This document shows positions 10,216-21,180 of a stretch of 64,000 bases of DNA, piece by piece. The stretch is taken from assembly GCA_963691815.1 (NCBI GenBank), contig OY829657.1, positions 26,100,243-26,164,242 on the forward strand, given 5' to 3'. Within the stretch, counting starts at the first letter, position 1; the number at the start of each line of letters is the position of its first letter. Position numbers and translations under genes: made by a program. The notes beneath the pieces were generated by a model that worked only from the letters and a program-made list of their open reading frames with translations, was not told the origin of the DNA and made no database searches. This stretch comes from Echiichthys vipera. Lineage: Eukaryota; Chordata; Actinopteri; Perciformes; Trachinidae.

Positions 10216-11805
10216 TGCAAATTATTCACAGGAAAAAGCCTCCCCATGTGTGTAAAGGCCTTTCTACAGTTGACTCATATTAGGTCTATGTAGACTTGTC
10301 ACAGTAGGTTACACAACTATAAAAAAAAGTGGAACATTTTAATAATGCGCGTGCACACATACTAAACTAGAGTGAACATTTATTCTCCATAGGTCAAAAC
10401 AAAGTTATTTACATGGATTTAAATAGGCCCTATGCTGTGCGGGCACAGTTCGGCTCCGACGCACAGAATTTAACTCTGCAGTGGTAGACTTAGCAATTTG
10501 GCCTAAGGCGAACATAGCCAGGGGCCCTCTTCATCTGTTCTTTTAACATTTAATTTAATGGCATGAAAACAAGTTAAGTTAAATAAGACTGAACACGTGT
10601 CATCAAGTTGCATTTGAAATTGAAGTATGACAGCATAGATAATCTTCAGCATGTTCTGTCAAATGTGCAAATTAAATCAAGAAAAGGTCAAATGACATGA
10701 CCTCAACCTGCTGCCTTTTAAAACACAAACAATACAGCAGCCAAATACTACCTACAAATAAATAAATAAACTAAACTTCTTTTTGGTATTAAATATAAGC
10801 GTCATCTTTAAACATCAATGTCACTATATCCCTTTTCAACTAAATGTGCCACATTCTGGAAAAGCGCTATATACAGTACACAAGCCTACAATTAATTAGT
10901 ATTATTAATGAGAGGCTGCAGCCTGTCTACAGACTCTCCTGGTGTAACTCAAACATTTGTAATCTCTCCTCACCTGCTGATTTTTTAATGGAATTGAGAA
11001 TGGTTGTTGTGAAATAGCTGTGAAAATGAATCTCAGTCTCTTTTATGCAACAGATAGATGATTATCTCCTCACCTGTGCAGCCCCTGTGTGAGCGTCAGT
11101 TGTCTTCTGCTCCACCTCCTGCTCATATTGGAGCAATAAACATTCAAAAATAATGAGCACATATTCTGCAGACATTAAGGAGTGTGTCTGTTCCTAGTAA
11201 TTTAAGGGAAAAGTCAGGAATCTAAATGTAGGGGTTGTATTTTAACAGAATTATGAGATGCATTTGAAAATCAGGGAGTATTGACCCACTGGTTCTGGTG
11301 TTACAGGGCTCTCAAGTTTTGAAGACAGGCAAGAGTGACATTGGAGGGCGCAGGTCTATGCTACTGCAGCATACAGTATGATAAATAGTTTTTCAGCCTG
11401 AGAAATAAAATGTGTGCTGGCGTGCCCTCAATGCGTCACACTTGAGAGCCCTGCTGAACTATATTGGCAGCTAATTAATTTAACATCATTTAGCGAACAG
11501 TATCAACAGACAATAGCATTACTCAACTTAGACGTTTGTTTTGAAGAAGTATGGGGTTTTTTGCCTTTTGCTGGATGGTTTGTTGTACATTATTAGCGGT
11601 ACTTTATTCAATAGTTCAATCACCCGGCCATGGCGTGCACGTCTCAACTGTGTGACGTGTCTGACACTTTCTCTATCCCTCCAGCACAGCTCGCCTTAAC
11701 CGCAACACTATCTGCACCTGCAGCCTGGCTCCCTCCTCCTCTCTGTCCCTCTCTGACATTTGTACGTGTTTTTCTTTTTCTTTTTTGTAATGGTAAGCAA
11801 TAGGG
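9721..11805. other. Unassigned AT-rich DNA
   Basis: No gene is supported. A block at 10480-10530 ('cagtggtagacttagcaatt' then 'aggggccctc') resembles the outer end of some fish hAT derivatives, but I could not find a partner end or an 8-bp duplication. The plus frame at 11414-11596 shows no known motif. The sequence holds one long TA microsatellite, listed separately. Confidence 0.4.
10154..10213. repeat. (TA)n microsatellite, 30 units
   Basis: An uninterrupted run of 60 bases of alternating T and A. Such runs extrude cruciforms easily and are often length-polymorphic. Confidence 0.98.
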
Positions 11806-12795
11806 ATGAGCGAGCACAGCATCATATGTATCTGTATCCGTTTACCATACGAATGATCCGTAACTGTACTCGGCGGGACCTAACCCGGAAGTGGGCGGGG
11901 TCTGATTTGGAAGTGGGCAGAGTTTAACCCAGAAATGGGTCAAATTGTCTTGAAATGGCCAGGGCGTTAACCAGGTCCCCAGGACCGGCACTCTCCCTGT
12001 ATGCCACCATGGTCTTAGCGGCCAAGCGCGGTACTGCAGCCCATTCACTTCCATACATGCGGAGAAGAGGAGATCTCCACAGAATTTTCACAGGAGCATT
12101 AATAATAGGAGATGATGGTACGTAATTTACTAACATTGTTTGTTGGCTAATATAAACATTATAACTTGATACACTACACTTATTTTTTTTTTTTTAGCCA
12201 TGTAGTCTATGCCAGTGTACAATTAAAGTGTATTACAATATGGGTAGTGAAACCTCATCATACTAAATAGGCCTATTTGTGCTATTTTATTCAGTTAGTA
12301 CTTGGTATACGTAATATTCCTAATAAATATATGAATAAAAATATATAAATATAATAATTCCAGTTATAATTTAAGATAATAAAAACTAAAACTAATATTT
12401 CTCTTTCAGGGGATTGAAATTTCGAAAAATTTAAAATCCCACTGATCATAAAAAAATGAAAGTTAAAAAAAGAAAGTGATGTTAAGTAAGTAAACCCTTG
12501 TTCATTGCATTCATGTGTTGTATTCATTGTTGTAAACTTGTGTAAATAGTTTGTTTGCTGTCGTGATCAAACCATTGATCTGAAGCTCAATGCTGATGCT
12601 CTCCTGGAAATAGTTTTCCAAACAGCAATAAATAGAACTATTTCTGATCAACCATATCAATTACATGCTTGAAATAATATACAGGTTAAACTCGACCCAA
12701 GTCCGGGTTAAATCTCGCCCATTCTGAGTACGGATACTGATAATTCATATGGTAAACGGATACAGATAATGCTGCAAGTAGTAATCACTGCAGCC
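11806..12795. mobile_element. Non-autonomous DNA element with long inverted ends
   Basis: The left arm (about 11806-11960) contains 'tatctgtatccgtttaccat', 'gaatgatccgtaactgtact', 'taacccggaagtgggc' and 'gtttaaccc'. The right arm (about 12690-12780), read on the other strand, contains 'ttatctgtatccgtttacca', 'atgaattatcagtatccgtac', 'taacccggacttgggt' and 'gtttaacc' in the same order. The arms are about 70 bp or more long and diverged. The interior (11980-12680) is AT-rich and has no coding frame. The exact ends and target duplication are uncertain. Confidence 0.7.
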
Positions 12796-14435
12796 TGCGG
12801 GAGGGCGGAGTTGGACGTCCAGCCCCGCCCACATCCAGTACTTGCTGCATTTACGAGACCTGCGAACTGTCGGATTTTGTAACTTTCTTTTTTAACGTAC
12901 ACAAATGTTGTCATATATAAAACTAAATGGAAAATCTATAATTACATCAGCTAAAAAAGAGATTTATATTTATATTTTGTAATATACATAGGCCTACAAC
13001 ATTATTTGAAAATGCAACATTGGGCAGTTGAATTTAACTTTTGGGAGCATATTTCCTACATTTAAAGCCCCACTGCAATATCTATCTGTAACCGGGTGGT
13101 AAAACCAGGTATGTTTGAGTTTCCACATGAGTTATTAAATACATAGAAAATGTAAAGTTTATTTCATAAGTTTATTTGTTGTTTTATTTTGACAGTGCCA
13201 TTTCTATGTAAAAAACGCCAGAGTCAGTGCTTAAATATGGTCACTAGGGGGCAGCATTTTCCCTGTGGATTTGTTACTGGGCCAAGGGCATTAAGGTCTT
13301 TGTTTTGTTTTGCGTGTGGACCACGGACATATTCCAGTCAGGAAGACGGTGATATAATGCCATTGTGTGAAGAAGGTAAAAAACTGACATATTATGTGAA
13401 ATATCGCTGTATAAAACTCTTCTGTAGAGATGTCTGTATATTTGTAACCGATGATTTTGTATACCGTTGATATTTTCGGATTTTGGGCACAAGTTACCGA
13501 CGCAATATTGTTCAAATTCATAAACATGCTAGCAAGTGTAACGCCATGTGGTGTGATTTTGATTGTCAGAAATGTTGTGTTAAACCAAAGTTATTCTGTC
13601 TAGAGATAAAGACTGGTGAAATTTGTCAGGAAGATCCACATGGCGCTATGTGATGTATGTTAACAACGTAAGTGTTTTTGGTTAACCATTTAGTAACCTT
13701 TTTGAAGCTGTGGGGTTACGGAATGTGTGTAAATGCTAACCGATTGTGTTTTCTGTTTGTAGTCGGGGCCACTCTCGTATTTTATTTTAGTAATTGTGTC
13801 CTGTGTGGCATTTAATTCCACGGGCAACATATCATTTTAATACAGGATCTCAATTTATTAGGCAATTTTTAGTTTGTTTCACTAGTTGTGCAAGAAGTAA
13901 AGCACTTACAATTAAATGTAAACATTAGTTTATATATAATAACACTCATTTTGCCAACACTCCTGATCATTTGCAAACAAAGATCTAGATTCTAGATAGA
14001 TCCAGATCTATTGTTAAATACTATGCTGTTTGTACGGAAAATTATAGGACAGGAGAAAATATACAATTAATAATTCTGCCTTGTGAAAGACACGTATATA
14101 ACATTTGTGATCATATTTTAGCTGCATATGTCTCCCATTAAAAAAATATTATCAATTAGTACATTCACTGTCTTATATATTTCTCTTCATCATAAAACAC
14201 TGATTCTTCATTAATGGCATAACACTGGGTCCCCATATGTCCCATTTCATTACCCAAACCTTAATGATCGTACAGGACATCTATGCCATCTTCCATGATT
14301 TCTCTGCATTGGTGATCCACTGGGAAACCTGATGAAAACAAATCTTACCAATAGACTATTGTTCATACCTCTGAGTGTGCCGATTATTAGGTGAGCCTAG
14401 ATAAATGGACAGTTATAGAACAGCCTTGCCCAACG
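12796..14435. other. Unassigned DNA with a small open frame of unknown meaning
   Basis: A plus frame at 13189-13470 (93 codons) contains several cysteines (for example FCFACGP) but matches nothing I know, and its reverse strand is also open. I treat it as chance. The rest is AT-rich; 13980-14015 is locally palindromic around agatct/tctaga words. Confidence 0.4.
13237..13254 (+). promoter_or_regulatory. CTCF-like motif (candidate)
   Basis: The word 'tcactagggggcagcat' closely fits the vertebrate CTCF core (CCAnnAGGGGGCRS) over its central bases. This is a motif match only. In fish genomes such motifs are often spread by repeats, and binding is not shown. Confidence 0.35.
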
Positions 14436-14895
14436 TGGTCTCATGGGAGGGCGTATAAATAGCACGCCACTTTTCATGACTTGCATGACTTTTCGCGTGC
14501 ATGTCTACGCATATTAAGCTTTTCGCGTGTCATTTAACGCCCGTAGTTCCCCAGGGTTAGGGTTAGGGTTAGGGTAAGGGTTAGGGTTAGGGTTAGGGCA
14601 TTTCACGCCCGTTATTTCAGCCATCCTTCACATGAAATATTGATTTAAAAACAACCCTCTGACGGAAAGCTCCACCACTTCGTATTTCTCCGGAAAGTAG
14701 CGGAGAAATACGAACACGTGGGTTTTCCCTCAATGACGTTTGTGTGTGAAATGACAACGCCATCTCTGCACTATACAAGTCAATTGAGACTACGTGGCGT
14801 GAAATGACACGCAAAAAACAGGACATGCGTTGTAATTATACGCGAGATGGCTTAAGAGAAATAGCGTGTCATTCACACGCCTTTTGGTGAGACCA
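14436..14895. mobile_element. Foldback/inverted-repeat element, 460 bp
   Basis: The element starts 'tggtctca' (14436-14443) and ends 'tgagacca' (14888-14895). Inner inverted blocks support a hairpin structure, for example 'gcgtgtcatttaacgccc' at 14525 against 'ggcgtgaaatgacacgc' near 14798. It has no coding frame. It carries a telomere-like hexamer array in its left half. It looks like a miniature inverted-repeat transposon; the flanking target duplication is not clear. Confidence 0.7.
14554..14598 (+). repeat. Interstitial (TTAGGG)n array, ~7 units
   Basis: About seven TTAGGG hexamers with one variant (TAAGGG) lie inside the foldback element at 14436-14895. The location argues that they are part of that element and not a chromosome-fusion scar. 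Confidence 0.9.
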
Positions 14896-15284
14896 GGCTG
14901 CCTTGCCAAATTTTAGGATGAACCTTATTAGTTTTTGTTGACACTGTCACAGAGATGTGTAATCGTCAGCAGCTGGCAAGTGATGAAAATATCTATATGT
15001 TTTTTTTGTCTCTATTATAGCATTAATAGTTGTAATGAATTATGATTGCACACCTTATTACACTACACTATTTAGAAGAGGCCAATTGAGATGTATGCAG
15101 CTAGGTGAACACTGTGTGACCTGACTAACATGATGAAGCATTTAGTATATGAGGAGAATGGTTTCATTCAGCACAACCAGGCTATGTTATAGAACAGACA
15201 GCGTCAATTATAACCAACAATCTTTCATTATTGTATAACAAAGAACAGATAAAAATAACTGATTTATACAATTTGATTCAGAGA
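14896..15284. other. Unassigned AT-rich DNA
   Basis: No coding frame, inverted ends or tandem repeats are visible between the foldback element and the Tc1-like end. Confidence 0.5.
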
Positions 15285-15414
15285 AAGTCACAACACCCTT
15301 TTAAAAAAGTCACTTTTTTATTTTACAGCCTAAAATCAAGATGTTATAAATCACCCTGAAAAAAAAAAATTTGACTATTTCAAAAGGGTATCATGACTTT
15401 CTATGGGCACTGTA
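15285..15414 (-). mobile_element. Possible Tc1/mariner-type element end
   Basis: On the minus strand the segment begins 'tacagtgcccatagaaagtc' and continues with a T-rich stretch and 'ggctgtaaaataaaaaagtg'. This is the general form of Tc1-like inverted ends common in fish ('tacagtgcc...'). Only one end is visible, so the assignment is tentative. Confidence 0.4.
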
Positions 15415-15425
15415 TATGTGGTTAT

Positions 15426-16149
15426 TGTAGGAATTTTACACACAGTACTTTAGTCAAATCAGAAGGACCTCACAGAGTATATATTGCGTAATTGAAATTC
15501 TACAGGAGGCTTCCTGGAGTCAGCAGAGTCGTTGGCAGTATAGTGCGCCAGCAGGCATTTATTAGCAGAAGGACATCGGATGATACAGACGTCTGGAGAA
15601 ATGTTCTATTCTCTATCTAGAGTAACTGTGTGCAACACAGTACCCATGATCAGATGCAAGAAGTTCTGATATCTATTATAACTACTCCAGCATTTATGCT
15701 TGTTACAAAGGCGTTTTTTATGTGTCAGTTGTGCGTGCATATGTGTATTCCAAAAGTAGCCGATGCTCCCTCCATCTTCCACCCCCGCGCTTCGGGGTGT
15801 CATCTGTATAGCAGGACTTCTTTACTTGTGAAAAAGCACACACACTCATCCTCCCTAGTACCCTGACTCCTTATATGGTGTTGGGCACTACTCTAATCTC
15901 AGCTAGTTGGTAGGTGCGTTTGTGCAAGCTGGCTATTTCATATCTGGTGACCGTGACTGACTGCCAATGTTCGTGTGCTGGTGTTTTGCAGAAAGCTTGA
16001 GCCTGGCTAAATAATAGCAGAGGCACATACTATCCCACTCTTAAATGATTATACTTATTGCGTCTTATTATCACACTCTCATTAATCATTACTAATACAC
16101 ACGCTAACACATGATTATGATACTTCACTCATTGATTATTAATTCTTCA
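15426..16149 (-). mobile_element. 3' LTR of the endogenous retrovirus
   Basis: The 724-bp LTR begins TGAAGAATTAATAATC (at 16149 on the minus strand) and ends CCTACA (at 15426). It matches the solo LTR at 6909-7722 apart from substitutions and that copy's 62-bp U3 duplication. It directly follows the polypurine tract. Without a 5' LTR the insertion cannot be dated by LTR comparison. Confidence 0.9.
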
Positions 16150-16150
16150 A

Positions 16151-16161
16151 TTCCCCCTCTT
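16151..16161 (-). promoter_or_regulatory. Retroviral polypurine tract
   Basis: The minus strand reads aagagggggaa immediately before the LTR start. This is the expected primer site for plus-strand DNA synthesis and fixes the orientation and the 3' LTR boundary. Confidence 0.9.
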
Positions 16162-16253
16162 GATCACTCACCAGAGTGATCATTCCTCCGAGACCACAAA
16201 ATCCTGGCTGTCTAAAGGGATGCCACGGGCGTGGCCTGCCAGGTTCCATAACT

Positions 16254-16431
16254 CTAACAATTATCTGACCATGCACATACAAGATAGATTCCCACTAAGA
16301 AAATTAATACTATAATAACCACACTAAGTGTCCACACACACACTGTTTGTTTTTCTGCTCCCTTTTTTACCCTATTTATCCACTCTATATACTGTGGTGT
16401 TTTTACCAATGCTGTATGTGGGTCAATCATA
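16254..16431 (-). pseudogene. env remnant: transmembrane anchor and short tail
   Basis: The frame of about 58 codons ends in TAG at 16254. It contains a short polar/basic stretch (WINRVKKGAEKQ), then a hydrophobic run of about 20 residues starting 'WTLSVVIIVLIF', then a short 'CAWSDNC' tail. This fits the membrane anchor and cytoplasmic end of a retroviral Env. It lies within about 60 bp of the end of integrase, so almost all of env (surface subunit, fusion peptide, heptads) has been deleted. No functional envelope protein can come from it. Confidence 0.7.
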
Positions 16432-16439
16432 GATTATAT

Positions 16440-17469
16440 GTATTTACAGAAGTCCCTTAACCCTGTTCAGTTAGATCTGTTCTGACTTGATCTAGGGACC
16501 TTTTGGGCTCCTCCCCCAGTCTGAACCTTGAAAGGTGGATCCACTTGTCACTTCCCTGTATTTTTACTGCTGTGGAGGTTTTCTCCACCACCTTGTGGGG
16601 TCCTGTCCACCTCGGGTGTGTCCACTTTATTTTCAATATCTTTACATATACCTAAAGTTCTCCTAGCAGAGTCAGTGGGGCGGGTGCTGGTCCTGACCCA
16701 CCTTGGCTTCCTGCCAATGTCTTAACCCAGCCCTGAAGCTGAGTCAGGTAGGACCGTTTTAGTCTGGGTGTGGGCTCTGGCTGCAGCGGTTCCTGTTGTC
16801 TTGGTCCGGGGATGGTGCGACCTGTAAGTAACTCCTAAAGGGTACATTTCTTTTCTCTGTTCACACTAGCCCTCATAGAGTGCAATGCCATAGGCAAGCA
16901 GTCTAACCATGATAGACCTGTAGTTGCCATCATTTTTGCTATTTTTTCTTTTAGAGTCCTGTTACATCTTTCTACTCCTCCCTGATTCTGGGGGTGGTAC
17001 ACGGTGCCATAAGTATGTTTGAGCCCAAACAACCCTTCCACCCGTCTAAGATCCTTTGATCTGAAGTCAGTGCCATTATCTGAATGGATCACTCGGGGCA
17101 TCCCATGTCTAGGGATCCACTCATTAGTCAACCATTTGCACACTGTCTGTGCATCCTCTTTCTTTGCAGGTACGGCTTCTACCCATCCTGAAAATCTATC
17201 ATAGATAGCCAACAGTATCTAAAACCTCTGCATGTATCAATCATGTCTGTATAGTCAATGCATATCTCCTGCCCTGGCCCTGTCAATTTTGGACGAGCTC
17301 CTGGCTGAGGTGAGAATGTTGGCGCTACATTATAGGTGTTACAAACGGAACATGATTTCACTTTGTTTTTTATCATAGCTGTCATGAACGGGTGCCACCA
17401 TCCTTCCATAGTATTCTGCATTTGTCTGGTTCCCTCATGTGTTGGTCCATGTGCTTCTCCTGTACTCAA
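16440..17469 (-). pseudogene. Retroviral integrase remnant (pol C-terminus)
   Basis: The zinc-binding part lies in 17179-17469, with two His in a 'GPTHEG ... GWWHPF' context and Cys in 'SCSVC'. The catalytic core spans two frames: first Asp in 'CIDYTDM', second in 'HSDNGTDF', then Glu in 'GGVERCNRTL' within 16835-17212. The three catalytic residues are therefore still present, but the frame breaks between the first and second. The C-terminal part, in a third frame at about 16490-16640, has a 'WTGPHKVVEKT' stretch like the GPY/F module of class I retroviruses. The N-terminal zinc region follows a truncated RNase H directly, which suggests a deletion. Confidence 0.85.
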
Positions 17470-17483
17470 ACTTTCCCTGATCT

Positions 17484-17993
17484 TTGGTAACCACTGCCCA
17501 TGCTGCGCTTAGTCCTCCATTATCTTTTCTGAAACAGCAGCCGTCTACATACAAGTCAATGTCTGGTCGGTCCAGTGGTTTGGCATGCAAATCAGGTCTT
17601 ACTTTAATTGCTGTCAGTGGAATGCAGTCATGTGGGTTTTCGTCATCTGGAACTGCTAAACAGCTCCCTGCATTAACTCCTTTGTGTGTTTACGTTATGT
17701 TTGGCGCATTTAAGCCGTCCTCTACTTTCCTCAGTCAAGAGCCTGATAGAGTAAAAACGGATGATGAGATTAACGCTATTACACTATGCCTGGTCAAAAT
17801 TTTGAGTGGATGCCCTGCCACTAGGTGTTCTACTTTCTCTAGGACTTTGGCTAGTCCTGCTGCATGTCTCACCCACGGAGGTTGTCTTAACTCCATGTGA
17901 TCTAATGGTGTGCTTACATATCTCAGTACTGCTCTTCCTTGTGGTGTTTTCTGGTATAGTACTGCATTCATTGTCCCGTCTTTCTCTGATGTG
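17484..17993 (-). pseudogene. Retroviral RT connection and partial RNase H
   Basis: Downstream of the L2 insertion the pol frame resumes (17735-17993) with a connection-domain-like stretch ('GTMNAVLYQK', 'PLDHMELRQPPWVRHAAG') and then breaks. A second piece at 17484-17735 contains 'LYVDGCCFRK', the first catalytic Asp of RNase H. The remaining RNase H (the Glu and later Asp blocks) is missing, because integrase sequence starts almost at once. The pieces are in different frames. Confidence 0.75.
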
Positions 17994-17998
17994 TCTAG

Positions 17999-19376
17999 GC
18001 AGGGCAAGGCAAGGCAACTTTATTTGTATAGCACTTTTCATACACAAGGCAGACTCAAAGTGCTTCACAGCACAACATGTCAATGAATTAAAATGCATTA
18101 CAGAAAGACAAAGAGAGACAATAATAAAAACAGTGCGGACGTTAAAAGTGCAAAGGTTTAGCAGAAAGCTAAGGTGAACATAAAAGTTTTCAGTCTAGTT
18201 TTAAAAGTGGTCAGAGTGGGTGAAAGTCTCACATCTTCAGGAAGTTTATTCCAGCTGTTTTTTGCATAATGACTGAAAGATGCTTTCCCTTGATTTGAGT
18301 TTACTCTGCGAACCACTAACAGATTGGCCTCAGAGGATCTTAGTGATCTAGAAGGCTTATGTAGTGGGAGCATATCAGTGATATACTTCGGCCCTAGACC
18401 ATGTAGTGATTTATATGTGAGCAGGAGGATTTTGAAATCAATTCTCTGACGTACAGGAAGCCAGTGTAATGATTTAAGAATTGGTGTAATGTGCTCACAT
18501 TTTTTGGTCTTTGTTAGAACTCTAGCAGCAGCGTTCTGAACAAGCTGTAACTGCCTGACAGTTTTTTTGGGAAGACCTGCAAGGAGACCATTACAGTAGT
18601 CTAGCCTACTGGTGATAAAGGCATGGACAAGTTTTTCTAAGTCTTGAGCTGACATGAGCCCTCTAAGTCTTGTTACATTTTTAAGGTGATAGTAGGTTGA
18701 TTTTGTTACTGATTTGATGTGACTGTCGAAATGTAAATCAGAATCCATAATAACCCCAAGATTTCTGGCTTTATTTGAGGTTTTCAGGGACAGTTGAAGG
18801 TGTTGGATGACTTTAAACCTTTCTTTCTTAGCACCATAAACAATCATCTCAGTTTTATCCTCATTTAGTTGAAGGAAATTTTGGCACATCCAGTGTTTGA
18901 CTTGCTCAATGCACTGGCACAGACAATGTATGGGGCGGTAGTCATTTGGTGATAGCGCTACATAGATTTGGGTGTCATCGGCATAGCAATGGTGGTCAAT
19001 GTTATTATTTTGCATGATTTGTCCTAGTGGGAGCATGTAGATGTTTAATAAAGTCGGCCCCAAGATTGAACCTTGGGGGACTCCACACGTTACGTTGGTT
19101 TGTTCTGATACAAAGTGATATTTTGTATCACAATGGAGACAAAATAGTTCCTATCTTGTAGATATGACTTGAACCAGTTTAAGACTGTGCCTGAGAGCCC
19201 CACCCAGTTTTCCAACCTGTCCAAAAGTATTGAGTGGTCAACAGTGTCAAATGCAGCACTGAGGTCCAATAGCATTAATACTGAAGTTTTGCCAGTGTCT
19301 GTGTTAAGACGGATGTCATTTATAACTTTAATAAGGGCCGTCTCGGTGCTATGAAAAGGTCGAAATCCTAGTCTAG
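17999..19376 (-). mobile_element. 5'-truncated L2 LINE inserted in retroviral pol
   Basis: This 1378-bp copy runs from the RT finger/palm region to a 3' end reading 'caaataaagttgccttgcc' on the minus strand. A 5-bp direct repeat, tctag, flanks it at 17994-17998 and 19377-19381, and the retroviral reading picks up again on both sides. It belongs to a different L2 subfamily from the copy at 38-42 kb, since its tail is TTGCC-based and not TTGAA-based. Confidence 0.9.
18158..19363 (-). pseudogene. L2 reverse transcriptase, C-terminal two thirds
   Basis: The frame starts abruptly near 'FRPFHSTETAL' and includes RT palm block A ('LLDLSAAFDTVDHSIL') in 19090-19275. After a frame break at about 19070-19140 come 'GPTLLNIYMLPLG', the catalytic 'CYADDTQIY' block, and the thumb/C-terminal region with 'SRLDYCNGLLAGLP', 'NAAARVLTKT' and 'LHWLPV', ending at a stop at 18158. 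The endonuclease domain is absent because of 5' truncation. It cannot make active enzyme. The C-terminal 301 codons are otherwise open, which suggests only moderate age. Confidence 0.88.
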
Positions 19377-19381
19377 TCTAG

Positions 19382-20810
19382 ATAAAATGGTTCTTCTCTC
19401 TGTAGTCTGGAGTCTGTAGAGATGACGCCAACGCCATCTCTTGTTTGAGTCGTATGAACGCCTCTTCTGCCTCTATATTCCAGTTCAAATTCCCCTTCTG
19501 ATTTCTCATCCCTGCCTCTAAGACCATTTTTCTCAATGGGCCTGCCTTGTTGTTGTAGTCTGGGATGAAATGTTTGCTATATCCTGTCAGTCCTAGGAAG
19601 CTCAACATTCCTTTCACGTTTAATGGTTTTGGATGTCTTAAAATCGTCTCTCTGTGTGCCCCTGAGAGACTGGTTCCTTCTCCGGTTATCCATCTCCCTA
19701 GGAACTGCACCTGTGTTCTGCAACACTGAAGCCTTTTTCTTGAGGCTTTGTAGCCTGTTCTAGGTAATGCTTTTAACACTGGTTCTGTTGCTTGTAGGCA
19801 ACGGTCTGCACTGTCTGCTGCTATCAGCAGATCATCTACATACTGTAGACAGTGTTCCCTGGGAGTGTTACCTCCTTTTTTAAATGCTGATTTAATACTT
19901 TGTTGAACACTCCGGGTGAGAGATTCATTCCTTGTGGGTAACATGTGTATTGATATCTCTGTCCCTCCCATGTGAATGCAAAGTATTTTCTTAACTCTTG
20001 TTCCAGGGGAATGGAAAAGAACGCATTAGCCAAATCCATTACTGAGAAATGGGACATTTCCCTAGTGAGTTCTGCTAGTGCGGTGTGTGGATTTGGGACC
20101 GAAATAGGAGGTGTTTCTATTCTTCTGTTAACTAATCGAAGATCATGAGCCATTCAAAAAGTGCCATCTGGTTTTGGGACTGGTAAAATAGGAGTGTTGC
20201 AGTTGCTGTCGGAGGGTTCCAATACTCCATTCTGTTTTAGTTCTTCTATGGTTTTAGTTATGGTTTCCTTTGCTTTTTCGTTTGTAGGGTACTGTGGTAC
20301 CCACACCGGTGGTCCTGGTTTTACCCTAAATCTGGGTGGCTCTGGCGGTTCACATCGTCCTACGTCATTCTTTTCCTGTGCCCACACTGTGCTAGGTAAT
20401 CTTCCTAACATGGTTTTTTTCTGTTCATGATCTGTACTTTCCCTGCCATGTGTTCGTGTGATTACCTTTTTCTCTAATTCTGATTGTGAGGTGGTGTGAT
20501 GAGTGTGAGGTGATGTGATGAGTGATCTTGTACACCTGTCTGTGAGTGTGTGACTGCAGGGATTGTGGTTTGTTCCCAGTCCTGTAACTGAAAGGGAAGT
20601 TTTTACCATGGGCCCTAAATCTTTAGCTTGACTTCCTGCTCCTAATGCTAGGCTAATGTGGGGTACTGCAGTGTCACCCATGTTGTACCACTCTGCCTGT
20701 TCTGCAGTGAGCAGGACTCGTGCTACTACTCCTTTCTTTGATACATATATACAGTCCGAAGTCAGTGTCCAAGGGGAACCCTCTACTTCCCTAAACCTTT
20801 CCTCATACAC
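19382..20810 (-). pseudogene. Retroviral reverse transcriptase remnant
   Basis: The N-terminal part (20154-20810) has a Pro-rich linker, then 'IEELKQNGVLEPSDS' and 'PILPVPKPDGTF', typical of class I retroviral RT. A stop codon separates it from 19836-20153, which holds 'VMDLANAFFSIPL' (palm Asp) and 'YPQGMNLSPGVF'. The catalytic 'YVDDLLIAA' lies in the overlapping third piece (19378-19971), followed by 'VQFLGRWITGEG' and 'GLTGYSKHFIPDY'. The frame is then cut by the L2 insertion. Apart from the stop and frame changes the domain order is complete. Confidence 0.9.
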
Positions 20811-20831
20811 TTTTTCAGTTTGGGTGCGGTC

Positions 20832-21180
20832 TTAGAGAAGAGTACAGTGGGGAGCGTCAGGGACCGGTTCATATGGGTGCACTAAGTGAATATGCGGTTT
20901 CCATTGTTGATACAGTTTCAAAACATTGGTAATTGGCGGGTCTGGGTCCTCATTCAATCGAGCCCAGTAAACGTTGGCCGACTGTTGCTGCTGATCAGGA
21001 TCTTCCCCTAGGATCCATTGTCCATTGTTACATCTTGAAGTAATTGTCTCTGAACAGTCTATTTTTACCCCATTAGGGAAATGTACTTGCACCCCCTGTG
21101 GGCCACATAGGATAGATGCTTTCAATCTAACTAGGACATCTCTTCCTAGCAGTGAGATTGGGCATTGCGGCCGGGAGGTG
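20832..21180 (-). pseudogene. Retroviral protease C-terminal remnant and spacer
   Basis: A short block 'ISLLGRDVLVRL' matches the conserved C-terminal motif of retroviral proteases (LLGRDxL). It is followed by about 95 codons of pro-pol spacer ending at 20832. The active-site Asp block expected about 60-80 residues earlier is not found; the sequence before it is already nucleocapsid-like, so the N-terminal half of protease seems deleted. Confidence 0.65.

Noticed and set aside
10480..11291. hAT element from 'cagtggtagac' to 'gacccactg'
   Set aside because: Ends match over only a few bases and the flanks show no 8-bp duplication.
13189..13470. 93-codon frame with several cysteines
   Set aside because: Opposite strand is also open, the Cys spacing fits no known finger, and there is no splice context.
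14554..14598. Chromosome-fusion or telomere relic
   Set aside because: The array lies inside an inverted-repeat element and is only about seven units long.
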